Of a stretch of 64,000 bases of DNA, positions 58,925 to 64,000 are shown one piece after another. Within the stretch, counting starts at the first letter, position 1. The number at the start of each line of letters is the position of its first letter. The notes below the pieces were generated by a model that made no database searches, had not been told where the DNA came from, and worked only from the letters and a program-made list of their open reading frames with translations. Source of the DNA: Nitrosomonas sp. Nm132. Lineage in GTDB: Bacteria; Pseudomonadota; Gammaproteobacteria; Burkholderiales; Nitrosomonadaceae. The stretch is from NCBI RefSeq assembly GCF_900100485.1, contig NZ_FNDH01000002.1:1-64000 (forward strand), written 5' to 3'. Both the position numbers and the translations under genes were made by a program.

Positions 58925-59420
58925 AATGGTTTTACTGAAACGATCCACTAGAAGCCCAGTGTGTTCTTGCCAGCCTCCAAGCAAACGATCCAGATAACAA
59001 TAGCGCTATTCGTTTTGGCTTTTTTTCATTTATAAAACCGTTGCGCCAATGGTTCATAGCGCACGGAACATGCACATGTGCTGCTTCAGAAAAGATCCGG
59101 GAGAGATATGTTGCTTGCTCCAGGATTGCCTTCCTCTTTGTTTTTGCGATTGCTGATGTGCCTGCTCTCTATACAACGGTAACCAGAAGCAAACTTACTC
59201 CCGCTGGTAAAGCGATGAATATCATCCATCTCCAGCATAATGGTCAGTTCAAGTATTCCTCCGATACCTCGGATTGTTTTCAGTATTTCAAAAGCTTTGG
59301 TTAAGTTTATCGTTCGGTGAACGAATTGTTCTCCAGCGCCTTGATTTCGCGTTGAATAATATGATAGACCGCTAACCCCGCCTGAACGGCTTGCAGCGTG
59401 TAGTCACCTCCTAATGGTAA
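58925..59420 (-). pseudogene. IS110-family (IS1111-type) transposase remnant, C-terminal part
   Basis: Read on the minus strand from 59420: GGDYTLQAVQAGLAVYHII then REIKALENNSF, then after a stop KAFEILKTIRGIGGILELTI (the IPGIG helix-hairpin-helix of the family), DDIHRFTSGSKFASGYRC, and after a frameshift YLSRIFSEAAH. These are in the correct order for the C-terminal half of an IS1111-type transposase, which has the Ser-containing active-site region here. Several stops and frameshifts make it non-functional. It abuts a REP pair. Confidence 0.8.
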
Positions 59421-59973
59421 TGAAATCTACGACATCAAGGATTCAGGTAGAATTAGTTACTTAACTCACGTGTCGCTGGATCTGCGCCGAAAGATTGAAA
59501 AATTAGCAGCATAAATCAAGCCATGCTAATAATTTTTAAAGAGGAAGATTCTAAATACACTTTAAATATAGTGTATTTATTACTGCTCTTAGTGCGCTTT
59601 GATCAGTTGTAGCAGTGAGGCTCCTGTGTACCCAGCGCGATCAATTATTCACCTTCAGGAATGGAAAAAGTGCTGCCAACCTTCAGCGCCGAAGCTGAGC
59701 GGCAAGCATTGATTGATAGATGTAATTCTGGGGGAAAAAATAAGGCACGCGAATAGAAACTCAAACCTAGCTCCAGTTATGACTTCAGAATCAGCACTCG
59801 ACTACGCTCTTGAAATTTATGGTTTTTATTCTCTCAGGCGCTTTTGATATATCCAAGCAAGCTCTCCCTTTATGGTCTTAAAAAATAATTATAAAATCTC
59901 CGAATATCTATCGTGTTCAAATATAAGAAACGATAAGGTTGTGATATTAACCCAAAAATTCAGAGTTAGCGTG
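59421..59973. other. intergenic with a possible gene fragment and a palindrome
   Basis: At 59429-59515 the plus strand encodes EIYDIKDSGRISYLTH followed by a short basic C-terminus and a stop, which looks like the tail of a truncated gene that I do not recognise. At 59553-59578 is a perfect 9-bp inverted repeat (AAATACACT, 8 bases, AGTGTATTT). Nothing else was identified. Confidence 0.4.
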
Positions 59974-60861
59974 TTACTCAACCACCTCGCCGCCCAATGC
60001 ATCAATTAAATCAGGCAATAACTGCTTCAATTGTTCGGTCATGAGAAAGAAATTGCTATCAAACTGCTCTTCAGCGGATTCTGCGGGTTCTTTCTCGATA
60101 TCCAGCAGGGTGAGCCGCTTTATTTGCAGGTTTTCGTCCAGCATAAAAGAAAGGTTATTTTCCCAGACCATCGCCAGTTTAGTCACTTCCTTACCCGCCC
60201 TGACATGCCGGGTGATTTCATCCGAGTCAAGTGGTTGCCGCTGATAACTTACCGAGACTTTTTTATCTTCTCTGCTGCGGAAAACGCTGTCGCTGTCGAT
60301 GGCGAACGCAGCGGACAGCTCATCCCCTGATAGCCATCTAGTCATGGCCGATGTGGGGGTTATCGTGGTCTTGATGCGCTTGAGCGCAATCGTGGGAATC
60401 GTTTTCAGGAAAGTCTCTGCAAAGGTATCAGCTTTGGCGACATTCGCGCTATCGATGATAAACCAACCGTCAACCGGATCGATCCAGGCATGGCTTTTCT
60501 GCCGGATGACAAAGGCGCGTGGCAGCAGTTCGTATAAAGCGGCTTCCTTGATTTCTTTCATCTGTTTACGGCCAACCGGATAGCCCTGCTGCACTTCCAT
60601 TTCCTCGGCACGCGCTTTGGCACGCTGATTAACGACGGAGGCAGGCAGCAATTTTTTCTCTGACCCCAGGGCGATGAGCATCTGCTGGCCGCGCGCGCAA
60701 ACCAGATGTTCTTCTTCCATGCCGGGCGGAACCCAGCCATGGCTTTGCATTTCCATACTCAAACAGGCTTCCAGGGTGCGTCTTGCTAACAACTCTTCAA
60801 GCTCTCCATGCGTGAGCTTCCAGTCGGTGATACGATAAATTTGTAAATTCTTAAACCACAT
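59974..60861 (-). CDS. rdgC: recombination-associated protein RdgC
   Basis: 295 residues beginning MWFKNLQIYRIT, with ACLSMEMQSHGWVPP and a C-terminus typical of RdgC (ESAEEQFDSNFFLMTEQL). RdgC forms a ring on DNA and limits RecA action. A single gene on the minus strand. Confidence 0.95.
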   Translation of the reverse strand: MWFKNLQIYRITDWKLTHGELEELLARRTLEACLSMEMQSHGWVPPGMEEEHLVCARGQQMLIALGSEKKLLPASVVNQRAKARAEEMEVQQGYPVGRKQMKEIKEAALYELLPRAFVIRQKSHAWIDPVDGWFIIDSANVAKADTFAETFLKTIPTIALKRIKTTITPTSAMTRWLSGDELSAAFAIDSDSVFRSREDKKVSVSYQRQPLDSDEITRHVRAGKEVTKLAMVWENNLSFMLDENLQIKRLTLLDIEKEPAESAEEQFDSNFFLMTEQLKQLLPDLIDALGGEVVE

Positions 60862-61422
60862 AATGTATTTATTTCAGAAATCGTTTTATTGGGATGTGTC
60901 AAAAGGCTAAGAATTGTACATGCGATTGCTGTTTTTTGATCAACCGATGGTATGCCGAGTTATAACGTTCAGGAAGATTTGAATAAGTGACTGCTGTGGC
61001 ATATTTTCGTTGCACGCTGCTGCTCCTTTAAGCTACACCCGCTTTGCCACATTGACATCAATCTTCAGAACTTAAGAAGCAACAAATTCGCCCTGAATTG
61101 AATGATAGCAAGTTGGCGAACATTGGAAATCTTTTCTGTACATATATATGGATTAATCGCACTCACATTTCTCCTCTCTTGGCTTGATTCTGGCGTGATG
61201 GAGCTACCACATCAGAAAGTCTGTGAATATCCTGGCTTGCTTGGGTGCATCGAAATTTCATTGATTAACAACTGACGTGCTTTACCTTGAACAATCAATT
61301 TTTTTTATTGTCTCAACCAGCATTTAATGCATGGAAAGTAAAAAATATCTTATGCTACAACTTCATGATTTCAAGTAACCATTTTAAGAATAAACTATTT
61401 TTTCTTTCATTAAAAAAAATGC
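60862..61422. other. intergenic, nothing recognised before the odc promoter
   Basis: About 560 bases between the divergent rdgC and ornithine decarboxylase genes. No open frame or stable RNA was recognised. Confidence 0.35.
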
Positions 61423-61450
61423 TTGATTCCACAAAAATGCGGCCTATAAT
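61423..61450 (+). promoter_or_regulatory. sigma70-like promoter for the leader ORF and odc
   Basis: TTGATT (61423-61428), 16 bases, then perfect TATAAT (61445-61450). Transcription would begin near 61457, giving a leader of about 140 bases before the decarboxylase start that contains the short ORF at 61508. Confidence 0.65.
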
Positions 61451-61507
61451 TCGTACCCTTTAATAATTTTATTAGCTTCATTAGCATTAAGAAATAAGGA
61501 GGTCATC

Positions 61508-61573
61508 ATGATAAGCAAAGCGAATTCTTTTGCACAAACTGATTTGGTTCATATTCATATCCCAGAAACGTAG
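61508..61573 (+). CDS. 21-codon upstream ORF / candidate leader peptide
   Basis: ATG start with a perfect Shine-Dalgarno AAGGAGG at 61496-61502, 5 bases upstream. It encodes 21 residues, MISKANSFAQ at the start and VHIHIPET at the end, then TAG. The stop is 22 bases before the ornithine decarboxylase ATG, which has its own AGAGGA. Position and very strong initiation site suggest a regulatory leader peptide, perhaps responding to polyamines or ornithine; that function is inference. It is too short for homology-based naming and unrelated in sequence to E. coli SpeFL. Confidence 0.55.
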   Translation: MISKANSFAQTDLVHIHIPET

Positions 61574-61595
61574 CGACCTGTAAGAGGAATTAATA

Positions 61596-62771
61596 ATGAA
61601 AATTCGTACCGCCACCGTGCAAAAGAGAACTGAAAGTGACGTTATCTTTGATACCCACCCTGAGATTAGTCTGGATCTCTCTCTCGTTGAAGAAACCCTA
61701 AAAAAGGGTTATAGCAGACCTTTCTTGCTAGTCGACCGCGATATTATCCGTAACAAAATTCGCCGTTTCAAAGCTGCCATGCCACGCGTTCATCCGCATT
61801 ACGCAGCAAAAGCAAATCCGGATTCGCGCGTATTAAAAACATTGATAGAAGAAGGCTCAGGTTTTGAAATTGCGTCCATCGCCGAATTGGATCTATTGCT
61901 TAGTTTAGGTGTTCCCGCAGCGGAAATCTACTATAGTAACCCAATGAAATCTCGTGCCTACCTGGAGTACGCCGCGGCCAAAGGCGTAGAATGGTACGTA
62001 TTGGATAGTATTGAAGAGCTCCGTAAAATCGTCAGCGTCAAGCCAGATGCAAAATTATACTTGCGCATCGATACGCCCAACATCGGTAGTGACTGGCCAC
62101 TTGCAGGTAAATTTGGCACACACCTTGCTGATATCAATGAAATTATTAACGAAGCCGCCTCTCTGGGCGCCGATCTTGCTGGCGTGACCTTTCATGTGGG
62201 CTCCCAATGCCGTAATCCGCAAAACTGGCGAGTCGGTATCGAGCGTGCCAAAAACGTTTTCGCTGACATGAGGCAGGCCGGATTAAGACCTCGATTGCTC
62301 AACATCGGTGGTGGCTATCCGGTACGCCATGTTAAACCCATCCCTTCCATTGAAGTAATTGCAGATGTCATCAATACTGCAATTGCTGATCTCCCGGAAG
62401 AAATTCGCATCATGGCTGAGCCGGGTCGATTTCTGGTATCGGATTCAGCATGTTTTGTTTGCAGGGTAGTAGGCACTGCCACCCGCAATGGAAAACGCTG
62501 GATGTACTGGGATGCCGGCATATTTGGCGGTATTATTGAAGTAAGCGAAGGGCTACGCTATGAGATTTTGACTAACCGCAAGGGGAGCAATATCCCATGG
62601 TCCATTGCTGGCCCAACCTGTGATTCTGTTGATGTGCTCATGCATGACGAGCTGTTGCCTGAAGATATTCAGGAAGGCGATTTCATCTTTATTCCCAATG
62701 CAGGCGCCTATACCACTGCCTACGCCAGTAATTTCAATGGCTTTCCTTTACCCGATGTAATCGTACTGTAA
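61596..62771 (+). CDS. PLP-dependent ornithine/lysine decarboxylase (alanine-racemase fold)
   Basis: 391 residues of fold-type III decarboxylases, the eukaryotic-like ornithine decarboxylase group. PLP lysine Lys72 is in HYAAKAN, the phosphate-binding glycines in LNIGGGYPV, AEPGRFLV near residue 277, and the active-site Cys342 in GPTCDSVDVL. It makes putrescine from ornithine (cadaverine from lysine is possible in this group). It is preceded by a short ORF and promoter and followed by two hairpins. Confidence 0.92.
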   Translation: MKIRTATVQKRTESDVIFDTHPEISLDLSLVEETLKKGYSRPFLLVDRDIIRNKIRRFKAAMPRVHPHYAAKANPDSRVLKTLIEEGSGFEIASIAELDLLLSLGVPAAEIYYSNPMKSRAYLEYAAAKGVEWYVLDSIEELRKIVSVKPDAKLYLRIDTPNIGSDWPLAGKFGTHLADINEIINEAASLGADLAGVTFHVGSQCRNPQNWRVGIERAKNVFADMRQAGLRPRLLNIGGGYPVRHVKPIPSIEVIADVINTAIADLPEEIRIMAEPGRFLVSDSACFVCRVVGTATRNGKRWMYWDAGIFGGIIEVSEGLRYEILTNRKGSNIPWSIAGPTCDSVDVLMHDELLPEDIQEGDFIFIPNAGAYTTAYASNFNGFPLPDVIVL

Positions 62772-62830
62772 CTTGAACATCCTCATTGGCCAATGATTGA
62801 TCCGGCACGGTAAGTTATGCATTCATTCTA

Positions 62831-62872
62831 GCCAAACTTGTTGGAATCGGTATATTTTTCGACAAGTTTGGC
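62831..62872 (+). terminator. perfect 11-bp hairpin after odc
   Basis: GCCAAACTTGT (62831-62841) and ACAAGTTTGGC (62862-62872) form a perfect stem with a 20-base loop, extendable by a few pairs. No U-tract follows, so it may end transcripts only weakly or protect the odc 3' end. Confidence 0.5.
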
Positions 62873-62901
62873 GTGCACCCACCCACGATATCAATCAATC
62901 A

Positions 62902-62939
62902 AATACGCTGATGCGCATTTATGCAAATATCAACGTATT
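62902..62939. repeat. imperfect hairpin upstream of mutS
   Basis: AATACGCTGAT (62902-62912) pairs with ATCAACGTATT (62929-62939) with one mismatch. It lies about 95 bases before mutS. Confidence 0.4.
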
Positions 62940-63034
62940 CGACTAAGAAACAGACCATCTACTGCAATGACTTACTTATTGCAACAGCCTTAGCCTGCTA
63001 AAATAGGTTGCTTGATTAATAATCCGTCAATTTC

Positions 63035-64000
63035 ATGGCTCCAGAAAATCATACCCCCATGATGCAGCAATACTTGCGCATCAAGGCACAGCATGCTGAC
63101 AAGCTACTGTTTTATCGCATGGGAGATTTCTATGAGTTATTCTTTGAGGATGCCGAGAAAGCAGCCAAGTTGCTCGATATCACACTGACCCAGCGTGGGA
63201 CCTCGGCAGGTGAGCCTATCAAAATGGCCGGTGTGCCCTATCATGCTGCAGATCAATATCTGGCGAAACTCGTCAAATTAGGCGAATCAGTTGCCATTTG
63301 CGAGCAAGTCGGTGATCCCGCCACTGCCAAGGGACCCGTAGAACGCAAAGTAATCCGTATTATCACACCGGGTACACTGACCGATGCCGCTTTGCTGGAA
63401 GACAAACGCGACTGTATCGTACTGGCGCTGTCATTGCACAAATCGACGTTAGGGTTAGCATGGCTTAATCTGGCCGCTGGCCAGTTGCGTATGCTGGAAA
63501 CTTCCCCGGATAATCTGACGAGCGAACTAGAGCGCCTTCAGCCTGCTGAGATTCTTTTGCCTGAGTCACTGGATATATCTTTAGTAGTTACTAAATCAAG
63601 TCCCTCCAAACAACTACCAGCCTGGCAGTTCGATTACAGCAGCGCAATCCGTAATCTTACCAAACTATTTGGCACCCATGATCTCTCCGCTTTTGGCTGC
63701 GATGGTTTGCACGCGTCGCTGCAAGCTACCGGGGCGTTACTCGAATATGTCCGCCTCACGCAAGGGGCCGATATCACGCATATCAAGACATTACAGGTCG
63801 AACGCGATGGCGCCTACATTCGTATGGATGCCGCCACCCGTCGCAATCTGGAAATATCTGAAACATTGCGGGGGGAGACTTCACCCACATTAATGTCATT
63901 ACTGGATACTTGTTCAACCGGTATGGGCAGCCGTTTGTTACGGCATTGGCTGCATCATCCACTACGGGATTACTCGATCCTCCAGCATCGTCTTGACAGC
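63035..64000 (+). CDS. mutS: DNA mismatch repair protein MutS, 5' part (runs off the window)
   Basis: 322 codons without a stop up to the window end; the full protein is about 870 residues. The N-terminal mismatch-binding domain begins [20 protein letters not shown] and contains [18 protein letters not shown], with the Phe-Tyr-Glu (FYE) motif that stacks on the mismatch, then [15 protein letters not shown] and AICEQVGDP. The connector domain follows. The ATPase domain lies outside the window. Confidence 0.97.
   Translation, partial: MAPENHTPMMQQYLRIKAQHADKLLFYRMGDFYELFFEDAEKAAKLLDITLTQRGTSAGEPIKMAGVPYHAADQYLAKLVKLGESVAICEQVGDPATAKGPVERKVIRIITPGTLTDAALLEDKRDCIVLALSLHKSTLGLAWLNLAAGQLRMLETSPDNLTSELERLQPAEILLPESLDISLVVTKSSPSKQLPAWQFDYSSAIRNLTKLFGTHDLSAFGCDGLHASLQATGALLEYVRLTQGADITHIKTLQVERDGAYIRMDAATRRNLEISETLRGETSPTLMSLLDTCSTGMGSRLLRHWLHHPLRDYSILQHRLDS

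Noticed and set aside
59041-59304. 87-codon plus-strand frame with hydrophobic segment
   Set aside because: It is the reverse complement of the IS110 transposase remnant, which explains the sequence.

Overview
The window looks like a chromosome segment of a betaproteobacterium of the Nitrosomonas type. This is an inference from protein similarity patterns (ppc, hemCDXY, pilCD-coaE-zapD-yacG, argJ with a DUF815 ATPase and a Nudix-TenI fusion, RdgC, a glycogen locus). No ammonia-oxidation genes lie in the window, so the genus is not proven. Base composition is fairly AT-rich and intergenic DNA carries many decayed insertion sequences. No rRNA, tRNA or CRISPR array was seen.

Layout. 1-1470: remnants of two insertion sequences (IS110 and IS5 families). 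1470-9171: glycogen/alpha-glucan locus, with glgC and two GH57 enzymes on the minus strand diverging from glgB. 9310-13101: a class I glutamine amidotransferase and a DUF2868 membrane protein plus DUF3482 GTPase pair. 13251-18124: ppc and, downstream, an orphan Wzz/GumC-type protein whose cytoplasmic C-terminus is a degenerate tyrosine-recombinase domain. 18247-21962: hemC-hemD-hemX-hemY. 21965-23972: ferredoxin reductase and an NAD-dependent epimerase, divergent. 23979-24827: broken IS1182 and IS5 transposases plus a short palindromic mobile element, directly upstream of pilC-pilD-coaE-zapD-yacG (25074-28890). 28931-32028: argJ-ATPase-Nudix/TenI operon. 32168-34828: a TusA-like protein, PmbA (TldE) and YjgA. 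34843-38060: a patch rich in palindromic elements around a membrane hydrolase and an unknown gene. 38061-40427: cysK-cysE-glcG. 40815-44990: a MASE1/PAS/GGDEF/EAL protein. 45022-48031: copper operon copA-copZ-csoR with a recognisable operator. 48160-52866: membrane proteins and an LdtD/MepK-like cell-wall pair. 52998-56790: guanine deaminase, apt, serS and a helical protein. 57369-59973: accessory stretch with a lipoprotein, a small HTH protein, a REP pair and an IS110 remnant. 59974-64000: rdgC, ornithine decarboxylase with a short upstream ORF, and the 5' part of mutS.

The most striking features are: a family of ten copies (eight of 162-163 bp, two internally deleted to 49 and 56 bp) of a nested palindromic element bounded by CCCG...CGGG and mostly flanked by YTAR tetranucleotides; the Wzz-recombinase-fold fusion; and a 21-codon ORF with a perfect Shine-Dalgarno sequence between the promoter and the start of the ornithine decarboxylase gene.
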